The position numbers and the translations under genes were made by a program. A model generated the notes under the pieces. It was not told where the DNA came from. It worked only from the letters and a program-made list of their open reading frames with translations, and searched no databases. DNA of 64,000 nt, taken from assembly GCA_963749675.1 (NCBI GenBank), contig CAVVNT010000010.1, positions 558,001-622,000 on the forward strand, in the 5' to 3' direction. Positions within the stretch are counted from its first letter, which is position 1. Every line of letters starts with the position of its first letter. This DNA is from Roseitranquillus sp963749675 (GTDB taxonomy: Bacteria; Pseudomonadota; Alphaproteobacteria; Rhodobacterales; Rhodobacteraceae). Shown here in pieces: positions 41,777-50,781 of this stretch.

Positions 41777-42552
41777 GCCGCTGCCTTCTCGGAGAAGAGC
41801 CGGCCGATGGGCCGCGCCGGCGACAGACCCGCGGCGCGCAGCATCACCCAGGCGCAGACCTGGTTCGAGGTGAGCACCGGTTTGCCGATCCTCGCCTCGA
41901 TCTCCTCGACCACCTGGAGGGCCGGAAGGGCAGTGCAGGAGAGGAACACCGCGTCCGCCTCCGGCGCGTCCGCGTCGATGGCCGCAGCCAGTATCTCGTC
42001 CACTTCGATTCGAGCCATGTCGCGGTCGTCGGCGAGGCCGAGGCAGAGGGTGGATGCGACGGAAAGGCCTTCCCTCTCGAAAAACGAGACGAGCGGCACG
42101 GTCGTCTCGGGCAGGTAGGGCGTCAGGACCGCAATCCGCCGCGCGCCCAGCCACGCCGCAGCCGCCAGCAAGGCGGACGTCGGCGTCAAAGTCGGAACAC
42201 CGGGGCGGGCGGCGGCAAAAGCGTCGGCGATGGCGTCGTTTCCTATCACGGCCGAGCCCGACGTGCAGCCGAAGCAAAGCGCCGCGAGCGGGATCTCGGG
42301 CACGATCAGTGCGGCGGCCTCGGTCAGGCGCGGTCGCATGGCGAGAAGGTTTTCGGGCGTCGTCGGATTCGCGAAGACGATGCGGGTGACGTGGACGCGC
42401 GCCTCATCGGGGAGGAGGTATGCCAAGTCCCCCTCCATCGTCAGATCCGTGGCCAAGGCCACGAGACCGAAGCGGACGGCCGGGTCCTTGACCCTCAGCG
42501 TCGGCCTTGGGCGGAGGCGCACGCGCGGGCCGTCGATTGCAACTGCCGTCAT
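41773..42552 (-). CDS. eutA: Ectoine utilization protein EutA (Asp/Glu racemase-like)
   Basis: Arylmalonate decarboxylase/maleate isomerase-like protein, 259 residues. The two catalytic cysteines of the family are visible in LCFGCTSGSAVIG and VFLSCTALPALQV. It works with EutB and EutC in hydroxyectoine conversion. Begins MTAVAIDGPRVRLR at 42552, four bases after the uehC stop, so the universal-stress gene usually found between uehC and eutA in Ruegeria is absent here. Confidence 0.9.
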   Translation of the reverse strand: MTAVAIDGPRVRLRPRPTLRVKDPAVRFGLVALATDLTMEGDLAYLLPDEARVHVTRIVFANPTTPENLLAMRPRLTEAAALIVPEIPLAALCFGCTSGSAVIGNDAIADAFAAARPGVPTLTPTSALLAAAAWLGARRIAVLTPYLPETTVPLVSFFEREGLSVASTLCLGLADDRDMARIEVDEILAAAIDADAPEADAVFLSCTALPALQVVEEIEARIGKPVLTSNQVCAWVMLRAAGLSPARPIGRLFSEKAAA

Positions 42553-42556
42553 CGCA

Positions 42557-43843
42557 TCACGCGGGGAAGGCGAGGTCGCGGAGGAAGAGGGCAATTTGCG
42601 GGAAGTAGATCAGTGCGACCGACACTCCCAGCAGGATCATTATGAAGGGCGGCGTCCCGCGCACGATCTCCATGTAGGGCCGCTTGAACACTGCGATCGC
42701 GGTGAAGATGTCGCAGCCGAAGGGCGGTGTGGCCGAGCCGATCGCGACCTGCAGGGTAATGACCGTGCCCACCAGAACCGGGTCGAGGCCGACGGAATCG
42801 ACCACCGGCGCGAAGATCGGGACAAGGATCAGGATCACCACGATCGGGTCGACGAACATGCAGCCGACGAAGAACGCGATCGAGATGACGAAGAGCACGC
42901 CGATCGGGCCCATCTCGTCGATGCCGATGCCGCCGAGCACTGCCTGCGGGATCTGCGCGAACGAAATCACCCACGAGAACGCCGCCCCGGCGCCGACGAG
43001 GATGAAGACGACCGCGGTGATCAGCCCCGTCGACTTGGCCGTGTCGTATATGCCTGCGATATCGATGTCGCGGAACACGACCATCTCGAGGATCATCGCG
43101 TAGAGAACGCAGACCGCCGCTGCCTCTGTCGGCGAGAAGATCCCGCCATAGATGCCACCGATGATGATCAGCGGAAATCCGAGCGGCCAGAGAGCGCGCT
43201 GAACCGTACGGATACGCTCGGACCACGGCATCCTCGGCTCGGTCGGGACGTTGTTCCGCACGGCGTAGATGTAGGAATATATGGAAAACAGCACGAGGAT
43301 CAGCAGGCCTGGCCCGATGCCGGCGATGAAGAGCTCGGAGATCGAGGTGTTCGAGACCACGCCATAGATGATCATCCCGATCGAGGGCGGGATCAGGAAG
43401 GCGATGTCGGAGGAATTCACGATCAGCGCCAGTACGAAGCTGTCGTTGTAGCCCGACTTCAGCATCCGCGGGCGAAGCGGTGAGCCCACCGCGACCACGG
43501 TCGCCTGGGTCGAGCCCGAGACCGCGCCGAACATCGTGCAGGCGGCCGCGGTCGAGATGGCGAGGCCGCCCTTGCGGTGGCCGACGAAGGCCATCACCAT
43601 GTCGATCAGCCGGTTGGCGGACTGGCCGCGGGTCATGATGTCGGCGGCGAAGATGAACATCGGTACCGCGATCAGCGAAGCGGGACGGATGCCTTCGATG
43701 ATCTGCTGGACCATCGTCTCCATCTGGCCAAGCCCGCCGAACATGGTGACGAACCCGAAGGCCGCCCCCGCGATCAGCGGTATCATCATCGGAAAGCCGA
43801 GCAGCAGCAGGACGATCATGATACCGAGCAGCGGTGCCGCCAT
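42557..43843 (-). CDS. uehC: Ectoine TRAP transporter, large membrane subunit
   Basis: DctM-type large permease of the UehABC TRAP system, 428 residues with about twelve hydrophobic segments (LLGIMIVLLLLGFPMMIPLI at the start; PSIGMIIYGVVSNTSISELF mid-protein). It performs sodium-driven uptake of ectoine and hydroxyectoine delivered by UehA. AGGAG precedes the ATG, six bases after uehB. Followed directly by eutA in one transcription unit. Confidence 0.93.
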   Translation of the reverse strand: MAAPLLGIMIVLLLLGFPMMIPLIAGAAFGFVTMFGGLGQMETMVQQIIEGIRPASLIAVPMFIFAADIMTRGQSANRLIDMVMAFVGHRKGGLAISTAAACTMFGAVSGSTQATVVAVGSPLRPRMLKSGYNDSFVLALIVNSSDIAFLIPPSIGMIIYGVVSNTSISELFIAGIGPGLLILVLFSIYSYIYAVRNNVPTEPRMPWSERIRTVQRALWPLGFPLIIIGGIYGGIFSPTEAAAVCVLYAMILEMVVFRDIDIAGIYDTAKSTGLITAVVFILVGAGAAFSWVISFAQIPQAVLGGIGIDEMGPIGVLFVISIAFFVGCMFVDPIVVILILVPIFAPVVDSVGLDPVLVGTVITLQVAIGSATPPFGCDIFTAIAVFKRPYMEIVRGTPPFIMILLGVSVALIYFPQIALFLRDLAFPA

Positions 43844-43849
43844 GAGCTG

Positions 43850-44452
43850 TTACTCCTCGTAGCCTTCTTGGACACTGGTCGAGAGGTAGACGTCGTCCTC
43901 GATCAGGTTCTTGATTGCGGTGAGCACGTACTGGAGCCCGGTCATCAGGAAGCCGATCGGCACCCAGACGAGCGTCCACCAGACCGGTATCTGCAACGAG
44001 GGCAGAACCCGACCGCGGCCCGCCTGCGTCAGGATGTAGGTGAACGAATACCAGGCGAGCGCCAGCATGAACACGGCGGTCACCAGCGCGATGATGACCA
44101 TCAGGGTCTTCTTCAGGCCCCGCGGCAGAGTGTCGAATATCGCCGACATGCGGATGTGCCGGCCGTGGCGTGCGGCGTAGCTGATCCCTGCGAAGGTGAT
44201 CAGGATGATCAGGATCCTGTTCAGCTCTTCAGAGAAATAAAGACTGGACTGAAAGACGAAACGACCGACCACGTTGGCGATCGTGTTCAGCGCCATCAGC
44301 AGGACCCCGACCGCCAGCATCACAGCCTCGATCTTGGCGATGCCGACGTCGATGACCCCGAGAATGCCTGGAAGCGACGACAACTCGTCACGAGGCGACG
44401 GCTGGTCCGTCGACGTTGTCGCGGGCTCGGATTGGATCTGCTGGTCTGACAT
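43850..44452 (-). CDS. uehB: Ectoine TRAP transporter, small membrane subunit
   Basis: DctQ-type four-helix subunit, 200 residues. About 40 polar N-terminal residues precede the first helix (IEAVMLAVGVLLMALNTIAN); the conserved segment FSEELNRILIILITFAGISY and the HGRHIRMS loop are typical. It pairs with UehC. Encoded 60 bases after uehA, with a strong hairpin in between. Confidence 0.92.
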   Translation of the reverse strand: MSDQQIQSEPATTSTDQPSPRDELSSLPGILGVIDVGIAKIEAVMLAVGVLLMALNTIANVVGRFVFQSSLYFSEELNRILIILITFAGISYAARHGRHIRMSAIFDTLPRGLKKTLMVIIALVTAVFMLALAWYSFTYILTQAGRGRVLPSLQIPVWWTLVWVPIGFLMTGLQYVLTAIKNLIEDDVYLSTSVQEGYEE

Positions 44453-44476
44453 CGGTTGCGCCCCGGCTTGGGAATA

Positions 44477-44500
44477 CGCCCGGGCCCTCGGGCCCGGGCG
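44477..44500 (-). terminator. Strong hairpin between uehA and uehB
   Basis: CGCCCGGGCCC (44477-44487) and GGGCCCGGGCG (44490-44500) form an 11-bp G+C stem with almost no loop, 13 bases after the uehA stop. No T-tract. Such intercistronic hairpins after binding-protein genes usually cause partial termination or protect the upstream mRNA, giving more binding protein than permease. Confidence 0.6.
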
Positions 44501-44512
44501 CGTATGCTTCGA

Positions 44513-45526
44513 TCAGGAACCGTTCCCGGATACGGCTTCGAGGTCGGCCTTCATCTGGTCGAGGATACGTTGGCCGTTATCCCCGGTCATGCTGATGAAC
44601 TCGTCCTCGACTTGGCTCGCGGTTTCCTTGAACGGCTGCCGCTGCTCCTGCGAGAGGATGTTGATTTGCATATCGGGCTTGGCCTCTTGGATGTTCTGGA
44701 GCGCCTCCTCCTGCAGGCCGGCCTGGTAGTCGACGATGAAGTCGAATGCCACGTCGATCGCGTCCTCGACGACCTGCTTGTCCTCGTCAGACAGGCCCTC
44801 GTAGAAGTCCAGGTTCGCCATCACGGCCGTAGTGAAGTTGTTGTGGCCGATGCAGGTGATGACGTTGGTCACCTCATACATGCGCGTCGACTCCAGGAAG
44901 AAGCCCGGGTTCTCCTGCCCTTGGATGATACCGGTCTGCAGGGCGCCGTACACCTCGCCCCACGGCAGCGGCGTCGGTACTGCGCCGAATGCCTCGTAGG
45001 ATTCCACGAGCAGCGGGTTGGTCATGACCCGGAACTTCACCTCGTTGAGGTCCTCGGGGGTCATGACCGGTTCCTGCGTGGTCATGCAGACTTCGCCCTC
45101 GGGGAACATGGTGAGCAGCTCGAGCCCCTGCTCGGCATAGAGCTCGGGGAACATCTCGTTGATGGCGGTCGAGGTGCGGAAGAACTCGACCAGCGTTTCC
45201 TGGTCCTGCGGCAGCAGGTAGGGGACGAAGAACACTTGCGCCTCGGGGATCAGCGCGCCGGTGAAGCCGGGTGACTGATCCACGAACTGGAGGATGCCGG
45301 CCTGGGCCTGTTCCAGAATGGCCTCGGACTCGCCGAGCGCTCCGAACGGGTAGACCTCGATGGTGTGATCGCTGTTGGCCTCGACCTCTTCCTTGAACTT
45401 GTTGGCGAAAACGTTCTGCACGTCCTCCGGCGCGGCCTCCTCGGTGGCATAGCGCCACGTTTCGGCCTCGGCGCCGGCCGCGGCAACGGCGAGGGTCGCG
45501 GCAGCAATCATAGTGCGTCTCGTCAT
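44513..45526 (-). CDS. uehA: Ectoine/hydroxyectoine-binding TRAP protein
   Basis: Periplasmic DctP-type solute receptor, 337 residues. Signal peptide MTRRTMIAAATLAVAAAGAEA, then ETWRYATEEAAPEDVQNVFA, which matches UehA and differs from dicarboxylate receptors. Ligand-contact regions include KFRVMTNPLLVESYEAFGAV and NPGFFLESTRMYEVTNVITC. Strong AGGAGGTAAG ribosome-binding site before the ATG. First gene of the ueh-eut unit, directly behind enuR and the palindromic control region. Confidence 0.94.
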   Translation of the reverse strand: MTRRTMIAAATLAVAAAGAEAETWRYATEEAAPEDVQNVFANKFKEEVEANSDHTIEVYPFGALGESEAILEQAQAGILQFVDQSPGFTGALIPEAQVFFVPYLLPQDQETLVEFFRTSTAINEMFPELYAEQGLELLTMFPEGEVCMTTQEPVMTPEDLNEVKFRVMTNPLLVESYEAFGAVPTPLPWGEVYGALQTGIIQGQENPGFFLESTRMYEVTNVITCIGHNNFTTAVMANLDFYEGLSDEDKQVVEDAIDVAFDFIVDYQAGLQEEALQNIQEAKPDMQINILSQEQRQPFKETASQVEDEFISMTGDNGQRILDQMKADLEAVSGNGS

Positions 45527-45633
45527 GACTTACCTCCTTGTCGTGGGCCCGCCTTTCAGGTCGCGGGCTCAGTTGGAAGGCCGGCGACGCCCGCCCCGCG
45601 CCAGACGGCGGTAGGGCGATGTGACGGCACGCC

Positions 45634-45701
45634 GGCACATATGTGCCCTCTACGTGTTCAGGCGCCTGAAATGGTGTCAATTGCGATATTAAATCATGAC
45701 A
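45634..45701 (-). promoter_or_regulatory. Palindromes and TTGACA box upstream of uehA (putative EnuR control region)
   Basis: Three dyads lie within 68 bases: GGCACATATGTGCC (45634-45647, perfect), TTCAGGCGCCTGAA (45657-45670, perfect) and the split repeat TGTCA...TGACA (45675-45679 and 45697-45701). On the minus strand a TTGACA (45680-45675) could be a -35 box, which would put TTCAGGCGCCTGAA in the spacer; no good -10 box is visible. The surrounding 40 bases are the most AT-rich of the locus. EnuR is known to repress the equivalent promoter in Ruegeria, so these are candidates for its operator. Confidence 0.5.
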
Positions 45702-45787
45702 ATGTCCAATCGCGCGCGAGCTACCGCTCCGCATATGACAGGGTCACCTGGCCCGAATTCTCGGCACTCTACGAGGCTGCCGCGCAA

Positions 45788-47170
45788 TCATAGCGGGTGG
45801 TTTCTAGCTTCCGGGGCCTCATGCGCGAGCGAAGCGATGATGCCGAGGGCGCGACGCAGTTCGTCCTCTGAAGGGCCGCCGAGGCAGATTCGGATGCCGA
45901 GCGGCGCCTCCTGCCCCAGGTCGACTGCGAAGGAACCTCCCGACGCTACCGCGACGCCGGCGGATCGCGCCTTCTCGACGAATGTCTGCGGGTCGCGGTG
46001 CCGCAGCCAGACGTGGAAGCCCCGCGGGTTCGCGGCAAAGTCGAGATCGGCGAGCGTCTTCGCCGCGATAAGGTTGCGCCGCGCGAGGGCCTGGCGCTGC
46101 CAGTCCAGCAGGTGGCCCGCCGTGCCGTCCCTCAGCCAGCGGGCTCCGATCTCAGCCAGGATGGCGGGCGCCATCCAGCTCGAGGCGAGATGCCGCGCGG
46201 CAGCGGCCTCCGCGAAACGTGCCGGGGCGACGAGGGCCCCGAGGCGCAGCGCAGGCACCAGGCACTTGCTGAGGCCGGTGAAGTAGAACACCCGTTCCGG
46301 CGCGAGCGCGACAAGCGGAGGGGCGCGCCCCGGCTCGATCGGTCCCCAGGCATCGTTTTCGAGGATCAGGACATCGTGACGCCGCGCGATCTCGCAGATC
46401 GCCGCGCGGCGCTCGGGGCCCATCGTCGCGGTGGTCGCGCCAAGGCCTGCAGGCATCGTGTAGAGCGCTTTGACCGGCCCCTCGCGGCAGGCGCGGTCGA
46501 ACGCGTCGGGGATGATGCCCTCGCCGTCGAGTGGCAGGCCCCCGAGCTGCAGGGCGAGAGCCCGCATCAGCGTCGAGAGCGAATGGTGTCCGAGCATCTC
46601 GGTCACGACCAGGTCGCCTGGCGAGGCCGCCGTCATCAGCGCCACGCACATCGCCGAGGTCGCCCCGCTCGTCGGAACGATCCGACTTTGGTCGGCCGTG
46701 ACGCCGCATTCCCGCAGCCAGGTCGCCATCGCCTCGATGAAACCGCCTAGCGCAAAGCGGGGGCGAAAAGACGCAAGCGCCGCGTCCGGAATGTCCTGCG
46801 CCAGCGCCGCCAGCGCCTCCGACATCAGGCGGGCGTGCAGCACACCTGTCGCGGGCGTGAGCATCGAGCAGTCGATAACCGCGTCGTCTGCTGCCAGCCG
46901 CGCGTAGGGCGGTGCGCGGTCGGCACCGGTATCGCGCACGAAGGTGCCGCGACCGACCTGGCCCGAGAGGATGTCGGCACGGATCAGCAATTCGTAGGCG
47001 CGGCTGACGGTTTGCACCGAAAGGCCCAGCCGCCAGGCGAGGTCGCGATGCGTCGGCAGCCGATCTCCCGGCACCAGCTCTCCGGCCTCGATAGCCGCGG
47101 AGATGATCCGGGCGAGCGACCGGTAAGCGGGCCTCTTGATCGCCTCGGGGCTGGGTGGCCACAGTGGCAT
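45788..47170 (-). CDS. enuR: EnuR, MocR-type repressor of ectoine catabolism
   Basis: GntR/MocR regulator, 460 residues: winged helix (residues about 15-80, GDRLPTHRDLAWRLGLSVQT) joined to an aminotransferase fold-type I domain. With the ATG at 47170 the PLP-binding lysine in FTGLSKCLVPALRL is residue 302, the same number I recall for Ruegeria EnuR, which supports both identity and start. PLP bound to diaminobutyrate-type intermediates relieves repression. Located directly upstream of uehA, as in Ruegeria, and 64 bases from the divergent asnC. Confidence 0.94.
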   Translation of the reverse strand: MPLWPPSPEAIKRPAYRSLARIISAAIEAGELVPGDRLPTHRDLAWRLGLSVQTVSRAYELLIRADILSGQVGRGTFVRDTGADRAPPYARLAADDAVIDCSMLTPATGVLHARLMSEALAALAQDIPDAALASFRPRFALGGFIEAMATWLRECGVTADQSRIVPTSGATSAMCVALMTAASPGDLVVTEMLGHHSLSTLMRALALQLGGLPLDGEGIIPDAFDRACREGPVKALYTMPAGLGATTATMGPERRAAICEIARRHDVLILENDAWGPIEPGRAPPLVALAPERVFYFTGLSKCLVPALRLGALVAPARFAEAAAARHLASSWMAPAILAEIGARWLRDGTAGHLLDWQRQALARRNLIAAKTLADLDFAANPRGFHVWLRHRDPQTFVEKARSAGVAVASGGSFAVDLGQEAPLGIRICLGGPSEDELRRALGIIASLAHEAPEARNHPL

Positions 47171-47234
47171 GAGGCGAGTGTCCCTCCGCCCCAGGAGATT
47201 GACAAGATCGCGCCGCCGCCGGACCTTGCCGCGC

Positions 47235-47729
47235 ATGGTCTCCCACAGGCTCGACGAGCGCGATATCGCAATCCTGTCCGTGCTCTCGGCCGAAGGGCGG
47301 ATATCCAAGAAGGATCTCGCATCGCGGGTCAATCTCAGCGCCACGCCGTGCTGGGAGCGGCTGAAGCGGCTCGAGGATGCCGGCCTGATCCGCGGCTATC
47401 GCGCAGACGTCGCGCTGGAGCGTCTGGGCCCGCACGTCACGGTCTTCGTGATGGTCGAACTCGACAGCCACAAGGCGGAGAACTTCGACGCCTTCGAGCG
47501 GACGATCCGCCGGCATTCCGAGGTGATCGGATGCTGGGCGCTCGGCGGCGGCTACGACTACCTGTTGCAGACCGTGACGCGGGACATCGGGCAGTACCAG
47601 GCGCTGATCGACGCGATGCTGACCGCACGGATCGGCCTCAAGCGCTACTTCACGTACATCGTGACGAAATCGGTCAAGTCCGCGGCGCCACCGATCGACC
47701 TCATCGCGGCGGGGCCGGTTCAGACGTAA
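47235..47729 (+). CDS. asnC: Lrp/AsnC-type regulator of the ectoine locus
   Basis: Feast/famine regulator of 164 residues: helix-turn-helix (DERDIAILSVLSAEGRISKK, LSATPCWERLKRLEDAGLI) and a C-terminal RAM effector domain (VTVFVMVELDSHKAENFDAF). In Ruegeria the AsnC of the ectoine cluster activates it. Here it diverges from enuR and leads the asnC-ssd-atf unit, about 110 bases before ssd. Confidence 0.9.
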   Translation: MVSHRLDERDIAILSVLSAEGRISKKDLASRVNLSATPCWERLKRLEDAGLIRGYRADVALERLGPHVTVFVMVELDSHKAENFDAFERTIRRHSEVIGCWALGGGYDYLLQTVTRDIGQYQALIDAMLTARIGLKRYFTYIVTKSVKSAAPPIDLIAAGPVQT

Positions 47730-47840
47730 AATCCGCCTGACCGCCACAGATCAGAGGATTCGTCTGCGCGGAGGGCTTCCGCATGGGGTTCTTGTCGCGC
47801 CTCGATCGAATACGTTCCGCGCAAGCAAGGAGGAATCGCC

Positions 47841-49298
47841 ATGTTCGACCTGAGCAGCCAGATCCAGGACCGCTCCCTCGCCCCGACGGGTGGGTTCGTC
47901 GGCGGCAGCTTCGTCGATACAGCGGAGCGTTTCGCCGTCACCGATCCTGCGACGGGCGACGTCGTGGCGGAGGTCGCCAAGCTCTCTGCCGATGACGCCC
48001 GCCGCGCGGTTGACGCCGCGCAGGGTGCGTTTCGCGAGTGGTCGCTGGCCCTGCCGCAGGAGCGGAGCAAGCTGCTTCGCCGCTGGTTCGAGGAGATCGT
48101 CGCGAACCGGGAGGACCTCGCCCGGATCATGACGGCCGAGCAAGGCAAGCCGTTGTCGGAAGCGCGGGGCGAGATCGACTACGCCGCGTCATTCGTGGAG
48201 TTCTACGCCGAAGAGGCCAAGCGTCCGAACATCGAAAGCGTGACCTCTCACCTGCCGGACGCCGAGATGGAGCTGTGGCGGGAGCCGGTCGGCGTCGCCG
48301 CGCTAGTCACGCCCTGGAATTTCCCGTGCGCGATGATCACCCGCAAGGCGGCGGCGGCGCTGGCAGCGGGCTGCACCATCGTGGTCCACCCGTCGCATGA
48401 GACGCCGCTTTCGGCGCTGGCGCTGGCGGAACTCGCAAAACGTGCCGGCTTTCCCGCTGGCGTCGTCAACGTCGTGCCGGGCGATGCGCCCGAGATCGTC
48501 GGCGAGTGGACGAAGGACAGCCGGGTGCGTGCGCTGTCGTTTACCGGCTCGACCGAGGTCGGGCGGCTGCTCTATCGCAACTCCGCCGAGACCGTGAAGC
48601 GGCTGGTGCTGGAGCTTGGCGGCCACGCGCCGTTCCTGCTCTTCGCCGATGCCGACCAGGGCCAGGCGGTGGACGAGGCGATCAAGGCCAAGTTCGCGAC
48701 AAGTGGACAGGATTGCCTCGGCGCCAACCGTTTCTTCGTCGAGCGCTCAGTCTACGACGCCTTCTGCGAGGACTTCGCGGCGCGGGCCGCCGCCCTGACG
48801 CTGGGGCCGGGCAAGGACGACCGCGACCTCGGGCCGCTGATGAACGAGAATGCGGTCCGCAAGCAGGAAGAGCACGTCGCCGACGCGCTTGAGAAAGGGG
48901 CCCGCCTGCTGACGGGCGGCGAGCGCGACCCGCAGGGGCCGCTCTTCTACAAGCCAACGGTGCTGGCCGACGTGCCGCCCGACGCCAAGATCATGCACGA
49001 GGAGACCTTCGGGCCTGTCGCCGCGATCGCCGCCTTCGACACCGAGGATGAGGCGGTCGAGCGTGCCAACGCTACCGAGTACGGTCTCGTCGCCTACCTG
49101 CACACGATGGATCCGCGACGGATCTACCGCTGCTCCCGCGCGATGGAGTTCGGCATGGTCGCCGTGAACCGCACCAAGGTCACCGGCGCGCCGATCCCGT
49201 TCGGGGGCATGAAGCAATCCGGCCTCGCCCGCGAGGGCGCCCGCCAGGGGCTCGAGGCCTTCACCGACATCAAGTATGTCTGCCGCGACTGGGCCTGA
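47841..49298 (+). CDS. ssd: NAD(P)-dependent semialdehyde dehydrogenase (ectoine locus)
   Basis: Aldehyde dehydrogenase of 485 residues. Catalytic Glu in LELGGHAPFLLF (about residue 257) and Cys in SGQDCLGANRFFVE (about residue 290); cofactor region VTPWNFPCAMITRK and FTGSTEVGR. Close to succinate-semialdehyde dehydrogenases. In this locus the likely substrate is L-aspartate-semialdehyde from diaminobutyrate, giving aspartate. AAGGAGGAA ribosome-binding site before the ATG. Twelve bases separate it from the aminotransferase gene. Confidence 0.93.
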   Translation: MFDLSSQIQDRSLAPTGGFVGGSFVDTAERFAVTDPATGDVVAEVAKLSADDARRAVDAAQGAFREWSLALPQERSKLLRRWFEEIVANREDLARIMTAEQGKPLSEARGEIDYAASFVEFYAEEAKRPNIESVTSHLPDAEMELWREPVGVAALVTPWNFPCAMITRKAAAALAAGCTIVVHPSHETPLSALALAELAKRAGFPAGVVNVVPGDAPEIVGEWTKDSRVRALSFTGSTEVGRLLYRNSAETVKRLVLELGGHAPFLLFADADQGQAVDEAIKAKFATSGQDCLGANRFFVERSVYDAFCEDFAARAAALTLGPGKDDRDLGPLMNENAVRKQEEHVADALEKGARLLTGGERDPQGPLFYKPTVLADVPPDAKIMHEETFGPVAAIAAFDTEDEAVERANATEYGLVAYLHTMDPRRIYRCSRAMEFGMVAVNRTKVTGAPIPFGGMKQSGLAREGARQGLEAFTDIKYVCRDWA

Positions 49299-49309
49299 AG
49301 GAGACACCC

Positions 49310-50689
49310 ATGAACAAGATGATGACCAACGACCAACTCGCCCAGTGGGACCGGGACACCTTCATGCATCCCTCGACCCACCTGGCGGAGTTCGCCCGAG
49401 GAAATGCTCCGCAGCGGATCGTCAAGACGGCCAAGGGCAGCCACATCGTCGACCGCGACGACAACAGGCTGCTCGACGCCTTCGCCGGGCTCTACTGCGT
49501 CAACGTCGGCTACGGACGTCAGGAGATCGCCGAGGCAATTGCCGACCAGGCGCGCGAGCTTGCCTACTACCACGCCTATGTCGGCCACGGGACGGAGGCA
49601 TCGATCACGCTGGCGCACATGGTGCTGGAGCGCGCGCCGGCGGGCATGTCCAAGGTCTATTTCGGCCTCGGCGGTTCGGACGCGAACGAGACCAACGTCA
49701 AGATGGTCTGGTACTACAACAACATCCTCGGCCGGCCAGAGAAGAAGAAGATCATCTCGCGCTGGCGCGGCTACCACGGCTCGGGCCTGATGTCCGGGTC
49801 GCTGACCGGCCTGCACCTCTTCCACAAGAAGTTCGACCTACCGCTCAACCAGGTGCTGCACACGGAGGCGCCGTATTACTACCGCCGCGCCGACGAAAGC
49901 ATGTCGGAGGAGGCGTTCTCCGACTACTGCGCGGCCGAGCTCGAGGCACTGATCGAGCGCGAGGGCGCCGACACCATCGCGGCCTTCATCGGCGAGCCGC
50001 TGCTGGGTACCGGTGGCATCGTGCCGCCGCCGGTCGGCTACTGGGAGAAGATCCAGGAGGTCCTTGAAAAGCAAGACATCCTGCTGATCGCCGACGAGGT
50101 CGTCACAGGCTTCGGCCGTCTCGGCACGATGATGGGGTCGGACCACTACGGGCTGCGCCCTGACATCGTGACGATCGCCAAGGGTCTGACCTCGGCCTAC
50201 GCCCCGCTCTCGGGCTCGATCATCGGTGACAAGGTCTGGAAGGTGCTGGAGCAGGGCACCGACGAAAACGGCGTGATGGGCCACGGCTGGACCTACTCGG
50301 CCCACCCGATCGGCGCGGCGGCCGGGGTCGCGAACCTCAAGCTGCTGGACAAGCTCGGCCTCGTCGAGAACGCGGGGACCGTCGGCGCCTACCTCAACGA
50401 GCAGATGGCGGCAGCGCTGGCGGAGCATTCGAATGTCGGCGAGGTCCGCGGCGACGGCATGCTGTGCGCCGTGGAGCTGGTCGAGGACCGCGGGGGGCGC
50501 AAGTTCTTCGACCCGGCCCAGGGCACGGCGGCCAAGGTCGTGGCGGCGATGATGCGCCGCGGTGTCATCAGCCGGGCCATGCCGCAGGGCGACATTCTCG
50601 GCTTCGCGCCACCCCTCTGCCTGACGCGCGAGGAGGCCGACACCATCGTGGCGGTTACCCGCGATGCGATCGGCGAAGTCCTCGGCTAA
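49310..50689 (+). CDS. atf: Class III aminotransferase (diaminobutyrate transaminase role)
   Basis: PLP enzyme of 459 residues, omega-amino acid transaminase family. PLP lysine in IVTIAKGLTSAYAPLSG (about residue 289), DEVVTGFGRLGTMMGSDHYG, and LGGSDANETNVKMVWYYNN in the N-terminal half. In the ectoine route it would transfer the amino group of diaminobutyrate to pyruvate, giving aspartate-semialdehyde for Ssd. A GGAGA site precedes the ATG. Followed by a strong terminator. Confidence 0.92.
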   Translation: MNKMMTNDQLAQWDRDTFMHPSTHLAEFARGNAPQRIVKTAKGSHIVDRDDNRLLDAFAGLYCVNVGYGRQEIAEAIADQARELAYYHAYVGHGTEASITLAHMVLERAPAGMSKVYFGLGGSDANETNVKMVWYYNNILGRPEKKKIISRWRGYHGSGLMSGSLTGLHLFHKKFDLPLNQVLHTEAPYYYRRADESMSEEAFSDYCAAELEALIEREGADTIAAFIGEPLLGTGGIVPPPVGYWEKIQEVLEKQDILLIADEVVTGFGRLGTMMGSDHYGLRPDIVTIAKGLTSAYAPLSGSIIGDKVWKVLEQGTDENGVMGHGWTYSAHPIGAAAGVANLKLLDKLGLVENAGTVGAYLNEQMAAALAEHSNVGEVRGDGMLCAVELVEDRGGRKFFDPAQGTAAKVVAAMMRRGVISRAMPQGDILGFAPPLCLTREEADTIVAVTRDAIGEVLG

Positions 50690-50704
50690 GCAGCCCACGA
50701 GAAA

Positions 50705-50729
50705 GGCGCCCGCGCAAGCCGCGGGCGCC
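50705..50729. terminator. Bidirectional terminator between atf and the beta-glucosidase gene
   Basis: A perfect 10-bp stem (GGCGCCCGCG / CGCGGGCGCC) with loop CAAGC, 16 bases after the atf stop, between convergent genes. An A-run (GAGAAA) lies just before it on the plus strand, which reads as a T-run for the minus-strand transcript, so it fits termination of the glucosidase message best. Confidence 0.65.
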
Positions 50730-50781
50730 GGTCAGCCTGCGCCGGGGCAACGGTGGCCGCATCCGTCGACTGCTCCCGGTC

